Assembly: GCA_905221505.1 (NCBI GenBank)
Contig: CAJNDL010000003.1
Span: forward strand, 8,142 to 72,141
Direction: 5' to 3'
DNA: 64,000 bases
Source: a bacterium
Lineage (GTDB): Bacteria > Bacillota > Bacilli > Lactobacillales > Streptococcaceae
Below, piece after piece: positions 50,112 to 60,367 of this stretch. The notes beneath the pieces are model-generated. The model was given only the letters and a program-made list of their open reading frames with translations. It was not told the DNA's origin and did not search any database. A program made the position numbers and the translations under genes. Numbering within the stretch: the stretch's first letter is position 1; each line of letters starts with the position of its first letter.

Positions 50112-51016
50112 GATTTCCTCTTCTGATCAAAATATTCTTGCACGACTTCTACGAAAAGAGTTCCAGCCTGACTCAGCTCCACTTCTTCACGTTTAACATA
50201 GACCATGCGATTATCTAGGTTATCCTTAAGACGAATAACTGTGATGCCATTGACACTGTCACTATCTAAAAATCCAGAACCTGTTGCATAAGCGTCCGTC
50301 CGCTCCAAAATACCATTCAAGGTAGCACGGTCTGTCACATTAAACATCTGTGAGCTAGCGCTGGTATCGACAAAATTCTCTGAATAATAAAGGTACTCGT
50401 CTTTCTCTTGAGTAAAACGAACCGTTGGTAAATCCGCTAAATCCTCCATGACCAATTCCTCTTTCTGAGCCAAAGGATGCCCCTCACGAAGATAAATATG
50501 GGTATGGAAGGGAATCAACTCAATGACCTCAAGGCCTAGCTTTTCAACCCGTTGCATGATCCCTTTTTTATTTTGATTATTGAGGTAGATAATCCCAATT
50601 TCACTATGCCCTTGCGCTACTTCGTCTAAAATTTGAACAGTAGTTGACTCAAAAATACGAAAGTTCTTATAGTCAGGATAGCGCTCTGAAAAGGCAGTAA
50701 TAGTTGGTGGCAAGAAGTCATAGTGCTGGCTAGCAATGGAAAATTCATCTTTTTCTTCTTCAGGATTGGCATACTGATTCTGAAAAATATCAAATCCCTT
50801 GACCAATTCTTGCGCTTTTTCATAAAATTCCATACCACGACGGGTCAAGAAAGTCCCTGAGCTGGTCCGACGGAAAATCTTAAAGCCCAATTCTTTTTCC
50901 AAATCTCGCACAGAAATAGACAAACTCGGCTGACTTACATACATCTTTTCAGCAGCTTCACGGAAAGTACCACTATTGGCAATGGCAACAACATAGCGTA
51001 ATTGTTGAATGTTCAT
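50108..51016 (-). CDS. LysR-family transcriptional regulator (MtaR/CpsY-like)
   Basis: 302 residues. N-terminal winged [23 protein letters not shown] ... [18 protein letters not shown], then an effector-binding periplasmic-type domain ([20 protein letters not shown]). Streptococcal homologs next to lspA are named CpsY or MtaR and control methionine uptake or surface properties; the regulon here is not visible. Begins the lspA-rluD-pce unit. Confidence 0.9.
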   Translation of the reverse strand: MNIQQLRYVVAIANSGTFREAAEKMYVSQPSLSISVRDLEKELGFKIFRRTSSGTFLTRRGMEFYEKAQELVKGFDIFQNQYANPEEEKDEFSIASQHYDFLPPTITAFSERYPDYKNFRIFESTTVQILDEVAQGHSEIGIIYLNNQNKKGIMQRVEKLGLEVIELIPFHTHIYLREGHPLAQKEELVMEDLADLPTVRFTQEKDEYLYYSENFVDTSASSQMFNVTDRATLNGILERTDAYATGSGFLDSDSVNGITVIRLKDNLDNRMVYVKREEVELSQAGTLFVEVVQEYFDQKRKS

Positions 51017-51044
51017 CTTCTACCCCCAACTTCTTTATCTTTTC

Positions 51045-51072
51045 ATTATACCATATTTTAGAAGTTTTCCAA
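51045..51072 (-). promoter_or_regulatory. Promoter of LysR-lspA-rluD-pce operon
   Basis: Minus-strand TTGGAA (51067-51072), 16-base spacer, TGGTATAAT with TATAAT at 51045-51050. Confidence 0.7.
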
Positions 51073-51257
51073 AAAGGAAAAAAGTATGGAAATTTTCAAG
51101 TTTTAATGAAGATTCTAACATTCCAATACAATAATTAGAATAATGTCTTTTTCAGTCATTATCTGTTTTCAAGCAAATAAAAACAGCAAATCCTTTTGAT
51201 TTACCGTTTATAATATGATGCAAGAAAAGCCTCTAACATTTTCTTTTGACCTATAAA

Positions 51258-51668
51258 TCAACTAGAAAAAGCCTCTTCAATCCTATTAGCTATATCTGGA
51301 TTTACTTCCCAAATACCAGCATAAGGTTGTTCAATATACTGTTTTTCTTTCATAGTATATAGATAGGTTACACTATCATTTTCTTCATTCTGATGAGTGA
51401 ATTTGATAATGATGTAATCTTTAACATTTGTCGGTTGATCATTTACACTCTCTAAAGTTGTAGATTTTGATTGTTTGTGTATCTCCTTAATCAATTCTGA
51501 AATTTCTTCTCTCTTACTTATTGTTTTAATTTCTCCAGAGATACTTTTCTGCAGGGAAATTACAGAAATCCTTTCAGATTCAGGAAGAATGATTTTTTTG
51601 TTATTGTCACAAGCAGATAGAACAAGAAAAGAGATTGAACAGACTATTATGATGAATATCTTTTTCAT
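51258..51668 (-). CDS. Putative lipoprotein, function unknown
   Basis: 136 residues. Lipoprotein signal MKKIFIIIVCSISFLVLSAC with Cys20 as the lipidated residue. The mature part is polar, with a beta-rich pattern (RISVISLQKSISGEIKTISK, VKDYIIIKFTHQNEENDS, YLYTMKEKQYIEQPYAG). No recognised catalytic motif; small streptococcal lipoproteins of this type are species-variable. Single gene; AAAGGATGTGA precedes ATG. Positioned between the LysR promoter and rpmA. Confidence 0.75.
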   Translation of the reverse strand: MKKIFIIIVCSISFLVLSACDNNKKIILPESERISVISLQKSISGEIKTISKREEISELIKEIHKQSKSTTLESVNDQPTNVKDYIIIKFTHQNEENDSVTYLYTMKEKQYIEQPYAGIWEVNPDIANRIEEAFSS

Positions 51669-51937
51669 ACAGGGTCACATCCTTTCATTCTTCTTACTTC
51701 TTCTTTTAGATACAATTATAATATCAAAGCTTAGCAATTTTTACAATATATTATTACCTTATTAAATTCATTACTGAAAAATTTTTACATCATGCTATTT
51801 TTTAATTGTAAAATAAAGTAACCGACAAATTCCCTTCTTACATTGGTTTTTAAATATGGGTATCAGCGTGGGTATCAAAACAAAAAAATAGGCTCTCCGA
51901 AAACTCGGAAAGCCTTATTTAATGCTACTTAGAGCGA
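51669..51937. other. Intergenic region with tandem TGGGTATCA repeat
   Basis: AT-rich spacer. TATAAT for the lipoprotein gene is at 51715-51720 (minus). At 51857-51877 two TGGGTATCA copies lie three bases apart, just before the rpmA terminator. No further gene is seen. Confidence 0.5.
51882..51915 (-). terminator. Terminator after rpmA
   Basis: Minus-strand hairpin AGGCTTTCCGAG / CGGAGAGCCT followed by TATTTTTTT. Confidence 0.8.
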
Positions 51938-52231
51938 TTATTTAGCGATTGGGTAAACAGAAACTTGTTTTTTATCGCGTCCTTTACGTTCAAAGCGTAC
52001 TACGCCTTCAACTTTAGCAAACAAAGTATCGTCTCCACCACGTCCAACGTTTACACCTGGGTAGATGTGTGTACCACGTTGACGGTAAAGGATTGATCCA
52101 CCTGTTACAGTTTGTCCGTCAGCTGCTTTAGCTCCAAGACGTTTAGCTTGTGAATCACGTCCGTTTGATGTAGAACCTCCACCTTTTTTGTGGGCGAAAA
52201 GTTGCAAGTTGTTAAGAGTCATTTTTAACAT
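51938..52231 (-). CDS. rpmA: 50S ribosomal protein bL27 with Prp-cleaved N-terminus
   Basis: 97 residues. The N-terminal extension [12 protein letters not shown] precedes [15 protein letters not shown]; firmicute L27 is cut after the LxxLQLF motif by the Prp protease, exposing the residues that reach the peptidyl transferase centre. The prp gene lies directly upstream in the same operon. ATG at 52231 follows GGAGGAAAACATT. Confidence 0.97.
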   Translation of the reverse strand: MLKMTLNNLQLFAHKKGGGSTSNGRDSQAKRLGAKAADGQTVTGGSILYRQRGTHIYPGVNVGRGGDDTLFAKVEGVVRFERKGRDKKQVSVYPIAK

Positions 52232-52247
52232 AATGTTTTCCTCCGTG

Positions 52248-52601
<354 letters not shown>

Positions 52602-52607
52602 TTAAAA

Positions 52608-52922
52608 TTAAGCGTTGATTGCGTTGATGACAACTTTTGTATATGGTTGACGGTGACCTTGTTTACGGTGGCTACCTTTTTTAGGTTTGTACTTGTAAGT
52701 AACAACTTTCTTTTGTTTTCCTTGTTTTTCAACAGTTCCAACTACAGTAGCTCCAGCAACAAGTGGAGTTCCGACAACAGTGTTTTCACCACCAACAAGA
52801 ACAACTTCGTTAAAAGTAACTTCTTGACCAGCTTCAACGTTCAATTTTTCAACGTAAACTGCTTGACCAACTTCAACTTTAACTTGTTTTCCGCCAGTTT
52901 TGATAATTGCGTATGTGCTCAT
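52608..52922 (-). CDS. rplU: 50S ribosomal protein bL21
   Basis: 104 residues, [20 protein letters not shown] ... [20 protein letters not shown], normal length. ATG at 52922 follows AGGAGGTGCATA. First gene of rplU-prp-rpmA. Confidence 0.98.
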
Positions 52923-52939
52923 TATGCACCTCCTATGAT

Positions 52940-53062
52940 TTTTATGGGTTTCCCCGAATTTTTTGTGAAGACTCGCCTAGCATCGTGGGACGAACCACTT
53001 AAACTTGAATAATCAAGCAACGATGTTCGTGCGGTTGCACAGGAATGTGCATAGTCAACTCT
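52940..53062 (-). promoter_or_regulatory. Candidate L21 leader of rplU-prp-rpmA
   Basis: A 120-base structured 5' region between promoter and rplU (GC-rich segments such as TGTGCAACCGCACGAACATC). Position and context match the L21 autoregulatory leader of firmicutes; the fold was not computed. Confidence 0.5.
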
Positions 53063-53065
53063 TCA

Positions 53066-53094
53066 AGTATAGCATATCTCCTGCTCTCTTACAA
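53066..53094 (-). promoter_or_regulatory. Promoter of rplU operon
   Basis: Minus-strand TTGTAA (53089-53094), 17-base spacer, TGCTATACT with TATACT at 53066-53071. Confidence 0.7.
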
Positions 53095-53110
53095 GTAATA
53101 ACACCTAAAA

Positions 53111-53797
53111 TCAAGCATTTTCTTTTACTTTTTTCTGACAAGAGGCAAAAAGCATACTGAGGTAAAAAATGCTCATCATAATAGGAATACCAAGAATGGT
53201 CTTTTCATGATAAAAAATCGTCAAATAGGCTGAAAAAACCACTCCAAGGACAAAACTAGTAAGCAAGCTAACAAATATGAAACCTTCACGCAAAAAAGGA
53301 GTGTGCTTGGTCCGGAAATAATCTCCAAAAGCCAGCATGGTCCGTTTGATATTCCCTGTCATAAATGCATTGTTATAAGCAATCCCAGATACTTCTCCAA
53401 AAGCAGTTGTCACCAAGCCCATACAAAAGGCCAAGGGCGGTACTAGATAGATATTCTCTACAGTTTGTGGTACAAATCCAATAATGATTGATAGGATTGC
53501 TAAAGGAATCAAGGACAGAATAGGTTTTTTCACAATTCTCAATTTTTCCTTATAAATCGTTAGTAAAAAGACCCCCATCATAAAAGCTAGCAAGGTCATT
53601 ACTTTAGCACTAGCATCTGACACATTGTGTTGAATGAGACCCACTGATAGAAAGACGACATTCCCAGTTTGTCCGGCAACAAGAGTATTCCCTCGCACAA
53701 TAAAAGTATAGGCATCAACATATCCTGCACAAAAAGTCAAAAAAAGCGCTAGCCTCTTAGACTGACGTGATATTTTTCTTATAGGCAGTAACCTCAT
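53111..53797 (-). CDS. YoaK/DUF1275 family membrane protein
   Basis: About 228 residues and six membrane helices; starts MRLLPIRKISRQSKRLALFL, with GGGAGGAAAA just upstream so the ATG at 53809 is not used. Family landmarks TFCAGYVDAYTFIVRGNTLV, AGQTGNVVFLSVGL and AYNNAFMTGNIKRTML. Function unknown. Confidence 0.85.
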   Translation of the reverse strand: MRLLPIRKISRQSKRLALFLTFCAGYVDAYTFIVRGNTLVAGQTGNVVFLSVGLIQHNVSDASAKVMTLLAFMMGVFLLTIYKEKLRIVKKPILSLIPLAILSIIIGFVPQTVENIYLVPPLAFCMGLVTTAFGEVSGIAYNNAFMTGNIKRTMLAFGDYFRTKHTPFLREGFIFVSLLTSFVLGVVFSAYLTIFYHEKTILGIPIMMSIFYLSMLFASCQKKVKENA

Positions 53798-53886
53798 TTT
53801 TCCTCCCATTTCATTTACTCATCTCATTATTGTACCACTTTCTGTTGGAAAGTCCTAGTAGCTTATTTGAAAATTTTTACCCTCTG

Positions 53887-53916
53887 TTGGATAGTCTCTG
53901 CCATCTATGTTATAAT
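53887..53916 (+). promoter_or_regulatory. Promoter of the oxidoreductase-helicase pair
   Basis: TTGGAT (53887-53892), 18-base spacer, TGTTATAAT with TATAAT at 53911-53916. Confidence 0.65.
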
Positions 53917-53950
53917 GAAAGAGGGATTTAAAATCGGAAAAGGAGTATCT

Positions 53951-54928
53951 ATGCTAAAATTAGCTGTCATCGGAACAGGCGCTATCAGCCATCACTTCAT
54001 AGAAGCAGCCCATACCAGTGGAGAATACCAGTTGGTCGCAGTCTATTCTAGAAAACTTGAAACCGCAGCAACCTTTGCTTCTCGCTATCAGGATATCCAA
54101 CTCTTCGATCAATTAGAGGACTTCTTCAGGTCTTCCTTTGATGTAGTCTATATTGCTAGTCCAAACTCCTTACATTTTGCTCAGGCAAAAGCTGCCTTGA
54201 CTGCTGGCAAACACGTCTTTCTTGAAAAGCCAGCTGTCACTCAACCACAAGAATGGCTGAATTTGGTTCAAACAGCTGAGAAAAATAATTGTTTTATCTT
54301 TGAAGCAGCTCGTAATTACCACGAGAAAGCCTTTACTACTATCAAAAACTTTCTAGCAGACAAGCAAATCTTAGGAGCTGATTTCAATTATGCCAAGTAT
54401 TCTTCCAAAATGCCAGATTTGTTGGCTGGGAAGACACCTAATGTCTTTTCAGACAGTTTTGCTGGTGGAGCTCTTATGGATTTGGGGATTTATCCCCTCT
54501 ATGCTGCCGTTCGTCTTTTTGGAAAAGCTAATGACGCGACTTACCGTGCTCAACAGCTTAACAATAGCATTGACCTAAATGGAGACGGTATCCTCTTCTA
54601 CCCTGACTTTCAAGTCCACATCAAAGCTGGGAAAAATATCACTTCCAATCTTCCTTGCGAGATTTATACGACAGATGGAACCTTGACTCTCAACACGATT
54701 GAATATATTCGCTCAGCTATTTTTAGCGACCACCAAGGACATCAAGTCCAGCTCCCTATCCAACAGGCTCCTCATACGATGACTGAGGAAGTCGCTGCAT
54801 TTGCACAGATGATTCAGCAACCAGACCAGACACTTTACCAAAATTGGCTGGATGATGCATTCTCTGTTCATGAGCTACTATATACCATGCGCCAGACTGC
54901 TGGCATTAGATTTGAGGCAGAAAAATGA
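53951..54928 (+). CDS. Gfo/Idh/MocA-family oxidoreductase
   Basis: 325 residues from MLKLAVIGTGAISHHFIEAA (NAD(P)-binding GxGxxx), with AAAAGGAGTATCT ahead of ATG. Second signature VYIASPNSLHFAQAKAALTA and GKHVFLEKPAVTQPQEW including the EKP motif. C-terminal alpha/beta domain GGALMDLGIYPLYAAVRLFG. Substrate unknown, probably a sugar or inositol derivative. Overlaps the helicase gene by four bases. Confidence 0.9.
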   Translation: MLKLAVIGTGAISHHFIEAAHTSGEYQLVAVYSRKLETAATFASRYQDIQLFDQLEDFFRSSFDVVYIASPNSLHFAQAKAALTAGKHVFLEKPAVTQPQEWLNLVQTAEKNNCFIFEAARNYHEKAFTTIKNFLADKQILGADFNYAKYSSKMPDLLAGKTPNVFSDSFAGGALMDLGIYPLYAAVRLFGKANDATYRAQQLNNSIDLNGDGILFYPDFQVHIKAGKNITSNLPCEIYTTDGTLTLNTIEYIRSAIFSDHQGHQVQLPIQQAPHTMTEEVAAFAQMIQQPDQTLYQNWLDDAFSVHELLYTMRQTAGIRFEAEK

Positions 54929-56007
54929 AAACTAAACTACCGACTGAATGGCAAGAACTGAGCGACCAACTCGGTTTCCAAGAATTTACCCCCATTCAAA
55001 CTCAACTATTTGAGCCCATTCTTGCAGGAGAAACTCTACTGGGAGTTAGCCCAACAGGAACAGGCAAGACACTAGCTTACCTCCTACCAAGCCTTCTCAG
55101 ACTACAAAAGAAAAAAGCCCAGCAACTCTTGATTCTAGCACCAAATACGGAACTTGCTGGACAGATTTTTGATGTATGTAAAACGTGGTCAGAAACTATC
55201 GGTTTGACAGCCCAACTCTTCCTATCAGGTTCAAGTCAGAAACGCCAGATTGAACGACTCAAAAAAGGACCAGAAATTCTAATCGGTACTCCTGGCCGTA
55301 TCTTTGAGTTAATTAAATTGAAAAAAATCAAGATGATGAATGTAGAAACCATCATCCTGGATGAATTTGACCAATTGCTTGATGATTCTCAGATTCACTT
55401 TGTCGAGAAAATCACCCACTACGCACCTCGTGACCACCAACTCATCTACATGAGTGCTACGACCAAGTTTGACCAAGAAAAGATTGCATCTAATACGCGA
55501 ACCATTGATCTCTCTGACCAAAAACTGGACAATATCCAGCATTTCTACATGCAGGTAGACCAACGTCACCGCGTGGATATGCTACGAAAACTGGCTCATG
55601 TAGAGGATTTCCGTAGTCTGGTCTTCTTTAACAGCCTATCAGATCTAGGAAGCGCAGAAGAAAAACTACAATATCGAGATATCCTAGCTGTTTCACTAGC
55701 TAGTGATGTCAATGTTAAATTTAGAAAAGTCATCTTAGAAAAATTTAAAGACAAGCAACTAACCCTACTTCTTGCAACAGACCTTTTGGCTCGTGGAATT
55801 GATATCGATAGCCTAGAATGCGTCGTAAACTTTGATGTCCCTAGAGATATTGAAACCTACACTCACCGTGCTGGCCGTACAGGTCGTATGGGCAAAGAAG
55901 GCTATGTTATCACTCTCGTCACTCATCCAGAAGAAATCAAAAAACTCAAGAAGTTCGCAAGTGTACGTGAAATTGTCCTAAAAAATCAAGAACTCTATAT
56001 CAAATAA
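54925..56007 (+). CDS. DEAD-box RNA helicase (motif II DEFD)
   Basis: 360 residues. Q motif FQEFTPIQTQLFEPILAG, motif I SPTGTGKTLAYLLPS, Ia APNTELAGQ, II DEFD (TIILDEFDQLLDDSQ), III MSATTKF, IV LVFFNSLSDL, V ATDLLARGIDIDS and VI HRAGRTGRMGK. Motif II is DEFD rather than DEAD. The protein is short, with no C-terminal extension. Likely acts in RNA turnover or ribosome assembly. Confidence 0.93.
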   Translation: MKTKLPTEWQELSDQLGFQEFTPIQTQLFEPILAGETLLGVSPTGTGKTLAYLLPSLLRLQKKKAQQLLILAPNTELAGQIFDVCKTWSETIGLTAQLFLSGSSQKRQIERLKKGPEILIGTPGRIFELIKLKKIKMMNVETIILDEFDQLLDDSQIHFVEKITHYAPRDHQLIYMSATTKFDQEKIASNTRTIDLSDQKLDNIQHFYMQVDQRHRVDMLRKLAHVEDFRSLVFFNSLSDLGSAEEKLQYRDILAVSLASDVNVKFRKVILEKFKDKQLTLLLATDLLARGIDIDSLECVVNFDVPRDIETYTHRAGRTGRMGKEGYVITLVTHPEEIKKLKKFASVREIVLKNQELYIK

Positions 56008-56066
56008 TCTTCATTGCTCTATGCACATCTAGTGTATAGAGCTTTTTCTGTAAGCAATTCAATTTT

Positions 56067-56262
56067 ATACTCTTCAAAAATCTCTTCAAACCGCGTCAGC
56101 TTCGCCTTGCCGTATGTATGGTTACTGACTTCGTCAGCCTTATCTACAACCTCAAAAACATGTTTTGAGCTGACTTCGTCAATTCTATCTACAACCTCAA
56201 AGCAGTGCTTTGAGCAACCTGCGACTAGCTTCCTAGTTTGCTCTTTGATTTTCATTGAGTAT
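56067..56262 (-). repeat. BOX element, expanded (boxA, extended B-like part, boxC)
   Basis: On the minus strand starts ATACTCAATGAAAATCAAAG and ends with TTTGAAGAGTAT. Length 196 bases. The middle contains two GACGAAGTCAG copies and two AGGTTGTAGATA copies, more than a simple A-B-C BOX. No gene; an 83-residue ORF in it is an artefact. Confidence 0.9.
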
Positions 56263-56276
56263 TAGTTCAATATTCG

Positions 56277-56304
56277 AAAAAAAGAACCTTGCAAAGCAAG
56301 ATTC
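56277..56304 (-). terminator. Terminator after tuf
   Basis: Minus-strand hairpin GAATCTTGCTTTGCAAGGTTC followed by TTTTTTT. Confidence 0.8.
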
Positions 56305-56351
56305 TTTCAGTGTCTGACTTAAATAATTGTTCTTCTGGGAACTAAATCGAA

Positions 56352-57548
<1,197 letters not shown>

Positions 57549-57619
57549 TTGAGTAAAAGCCTCCAATAAAATATATTTTATAGATAGACAGTAGGCAATA
57601 CAGTCTAACTTTCCTTACT

Positions 57620-57647
57620 ATTTTATCAAATTTCAGCTAAATTGCAA
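57620..57647 (-). promoter_or_regulatory. Promoter of tuf
   Basis: Minus-strand TTGCAA (57642-57647), 16-base spacer, TGATAAAAT with TAAAAT at 57620-57625. Confidence 0.65.
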
Positions 57648-57728
57648 GTGTTTTACAAAGTTTTTGTGAATTATTCTTAATAGGCTAATCTAAATGGCAC
57701 TTCTACTCCTATCACTTGCCTAAAGAAA

Positions 57729-57752
57729 AAGAAAAATCAGGAATTTCCTGAC
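57729..57752 (-). terminator. Terminator after AI-2E family gene
   Basis: Minus-strand GTCAGGAAATTCCTGA followed by TTTTTC. Confidence 0.65.
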
Positions 57753-57754
57753 TT

Positions 57755-58864
57755 TTACTTAGCTAATTCTCTTTCTCGTTCTTTCATTGTTTTATGATTT
57801 TCATACAAACGTGATAAGAACTTAGAAATTTCTTTTAAGATAGAATAGGTTGGTACTGCGACAATCATACCAATGACACCATAGATATTACTTGATAACA
57901 AAAGTAATACTAAAATCGTAATTGGATGAACCTTCATTACCCCACCTACGATGCGAGGGTAGAGGATGTTTCCATCCACTTGTTGAATGATTAGCATGTA
58001 AACAACTGCAATCAGCATTCTATGAGGATCCGTAAAGACATTGGCAATAATCATCGGAATCAAGCCAATACTTGGTCCTACATAAGGAATGAGATTGGCC
58101 AATCCTGAAAAGATGGCGAAGACCAAAGCGTATTTCAAACCAATCACGCTATATCCGATAAATGCCAAACAACCGATAATAATCGCATCAATTGCGACTC
58201 CACTAATATAGCGAGCAATTGTCGCATTCAAATTTTTTAAGAGTCCTGCAATATGCAACTTATCTCTCTTTAAAACAGTGCGCTCAAGCATCGGTAAAAA
58301 TTTGTTACCATCTAACAAAAAATAAACCAAAAATACAGGGGTCATGATAATAATCAAAACGGTACTAAAGAGAGCTGATATAACACTTCCAACACTATTG
58401 GTAACACTGTTTAGAATATTTTGTAGAATATCTACATAGGACAGATTTAATTGTTGAATTGTCGCCTGAATATCTAAATTTTGAAAGGCTGGATAAGTAG
58501 ATAAGTCCACAATCAAATCTTGTAAACGACTATAGATAGTCTGGCTAGTCGCAATCAAGCTAGTCAACTGATTGACCAAAATCGGTAACAGATACACTAC
58601 CCCAATGACAAGACCCCAAACCAAGGCACACAAGGTTAGTAGAATACCAATGATACGATTAATTTTGAAATATTTTTGTAAAAAAATTACAATAGGATTG
58701 GTCAAATAATATAAAAAACCACCTAGAAGAAAAGGAATCATGATGGTGTTTGCGACGCTTACAAAAGGCGTGATAATCGCCCCCATCTCTCTCCATAAAT
58801 AAAAAATGATTGTTAATAATAAAATCTCACTGGTCCAAAAAAATAATTTATTCTTACGAAACAT
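57755..58864 (-). CDS. AI-2E family transporter (PF01594)
   Basis: 369 residues with about eight membrane helices in two groups (residues 10-95 and 150-345). Landmarks: FLLGGFLYYLTNPIVIFLQK, RYISGVAIDAIIIGCLAFIG, LIPYVGPSIGLIPMI (family signature around GPxxG), HPITILVLLLLSSNIYGVIG. Family members export ions or metabolites; AI-2 export is only shown for some, so substrate is open. GGAGGTAGCTC precedes ATG. Confidence 0.85.
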   Translation of the reverse strand: MFRKNKLFFWTSEILLLTIIFYLWREMGAIITPFVSVANTIMIPFLLGGFLYYLTNPIVIFLQKYFKINRIIGILLTLCALVWGLVIGVVYLLPILVNQLTSLIATSQTIYSRLQDLIVDLSTYPAFQNLDIQATIQQLNLSYVDILQNILNSVTNSVGSVISALFSTVLIIIMTPVFLVYFLLDGNKFLPMLERTVLKRDKLHIAGLLKNLNATIARYISGVAIDAIIIGCLAFIGYSVIGLKYALVFAIFSGLANLIPYVGPSIGLIPMIIANVFTDPHRMLIAVVYMLIIQQVDGNILYPRIVGGVMKVHPITILVLLLLSSNIYGVIGMIVAVPTYSILKEISKFLSRLYENHKTMKERERELAK

Positions 58865-58966
58865 GAGCTACCTCCATTCATCTATTTTACCATACTTTCA
58901 AAAAAGCTTCTTTCTTCTGTCATGAAACTGGGAATATTTTTTTCTTTATGTTAGAATAAACTTACT

Positions 58967-60208
58967 ATGAAAAAAATCATTTTAACTCTCTTAAGTCTAT
59001 CTGTAATTGGGTCAGCATCTACTGTTGCTGCACAAGATTTTAATATTGCTGCTAAACATGCGATTGCTGTTGAGGCCAATACTGGTAAAATTCTCTATGA
59101 GAAAGATGCAACTCAACCTGTCGAAATTGCTTCTATAACAAAGCTACTTACAGTTTATCTTGTCTATGAGGCTCTAGAAAATGGAAGTATCACACTCTCC
59201 ACCCCAGTAGATATTTCTGACTATCCTTATCAATTAACGACAAATTCTGAAGCAAGTAATGTTCCTATGGAGGCTCGTAATTATACCGTCGAACAACTAC
59301 TTGAAGCAACATTAGTATCTAGTGCTAACAGTGCAGCTATTGCCTTAGCAGAGAAAATTGCTGGCTCAGAAAAAGATTTCGTCGATATGATGCGTGCAAA
59401 ACTCTTGGAATGGGGAATAAAAGATGCCACGGTTATCAATACAACTGGTCTGAACAACGAAACTCTCGGAGATAACATTTACCCAGGGTCTAATAAAGAT
59501 GATGAAAATAAGCTCAGTGCTTATGATGTTGCTATCGTTGCTCGTAACCTCATCAAAAAATACCCACAAGTTTTGGAAATAACGAAAAAACCTTCTTCTA
59601 CTTTTGCTGGGATGACAATCACTTCGACCAACTACATGTTAGAAGGTATGCCTGCTCATCGCGGTGGTTTTGATGGACTTAAGACAGGAACAACAGACAA
59701 AGCTGGTGAATCTTTTGTTGGTACTACTGTCGAAAAAGGCATGAGGGTTATCACAGTTGTTTTGAATGCAGATCATCAAGATAATAATCCTTACTCTCGT
59801 TTTACAGCTACATCTTCCCTAATGGATTATATTTCTTCTACATTCACCCTTCGCAAAATCGTTCAAAAAGGCGATGCCTACCAAGATAGCAAAGCCCCTG
59901 TACAAGATGGAAAAGAAGATACGGTCACTGCAGTGGCCCCAGAGGATATCTATCTAATTGAACGTGTTGGGAATGAATCTTCCCAATCTGTTCAATTCAC
60001 TCCTGATTCCAAAGAAATCCCAGCACCACTTGAAGCTGGAACAATAGTTGGCCATTTGACTTACGAAGACAAGGATTTGATTGGTCAAGGTTACATTACC
60101 ACAGAACATCCTAGTTTCGAAATGGTAGCAGAAAAGAAAGTTGAAAAAGCCTTCTTCTTAAAAGTTTGGTGGAATCAGTTTATCCGATTTATCAACGAGA
60201 AATTATAA
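58967..60208 (+). CDS. dacA: D-alanyl-D-alanine carboxypeptidase DacA (PBP3)
   Basis: Low-molecular-weight penicillin-binding protein that trims pentapeptides. 413 residues. Signal peptide MKKIILTLLSLSVIGSASTV cut near AAQ. SxxK = Ser56-Ile-Thr-Lys59, SxN = Ser119-Ala-Asn121, KTG = Lys239-Thr-Gly241. C-terminal beta domain and a terminal amphipathic anchor KVWWNQFIRFINEKL. TGTTAGAAT lies upstream as a -10. Head-to-head with the AI-2E gene. Confidence 0.95.
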   Translation: MKKIILTLLSLSVIGSASTVAAQDFNIAAKHAIAVEANTGKILYEKDATQPVEIASITKLLTVYLVYEALENGSITLSTPVDISDYPYQLTTNSEASNVPMEARNYTVEQLLEATLVSSANSAAIALAEKIAGSEKDFVDMMRAKLLEWGIKDATVINTTGLNNETLGDNIYPGSNKDDENKLSAYDVAIVARNLIKKYPQVLEITKKPSSTFAGMTITSTNYMLEGMPAHRGGFDGLKTGTTDKAGESFVGTTVEKGMRVITVVLNADHQDNNPYSRFTATSSLMDYISSTFTLRKIVQKGDAYQDSKAPVQDGKEDTVTAVAPEDIYLIERVGNESSQSVQFTPDSKEIPAPLEAGTIVGHLTYEDKDLIGQGYITTEHPSFEMVAEKKVEKAFFLKVWWNQFIRFINEKL

Positions 60209-60216
60209 AACATTCT

Positions 60217-60315
60217 GAGCAAAAGCTTGCTCCAAAATAGAGACAGAGCAAAAAAGCTTTAAAGTCAAAAACGCATAGTATCAGGTATTAAAAAAACTTG
60301 ATATTATGCGTTTTA
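60217..60315 (+). terminator. Hairpins after dacA
   Basis: Two stem-loops: GAGCAAAAGCTTGCTC (60217-60232) and a long imperfect palindrome beginning AAAACGCATAGTATCAG and ending ATATTATGCGTTTTATT (60269-60315). Either may end the dacA transcript. Confidence 0.6.
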
Positions 60316-60367
60316 TTGTGGTAACATTTACTTCATTTCCTCCTAAAATTGAATTTTAACCCAGTCT

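Noticed and set aside
56014..56265. ORFs of 83 (+) and 78 (-) codons after the helicase
   Set aside because: Entirely within the BOX element; composition follows the repeat.
56271..56280. TATTCGAA near-match to a cin-box next to tuf
   Set aside because: Differs from TATTCGTA (reverse of TACGAATA) at a key position and belongs to the terminator tail.
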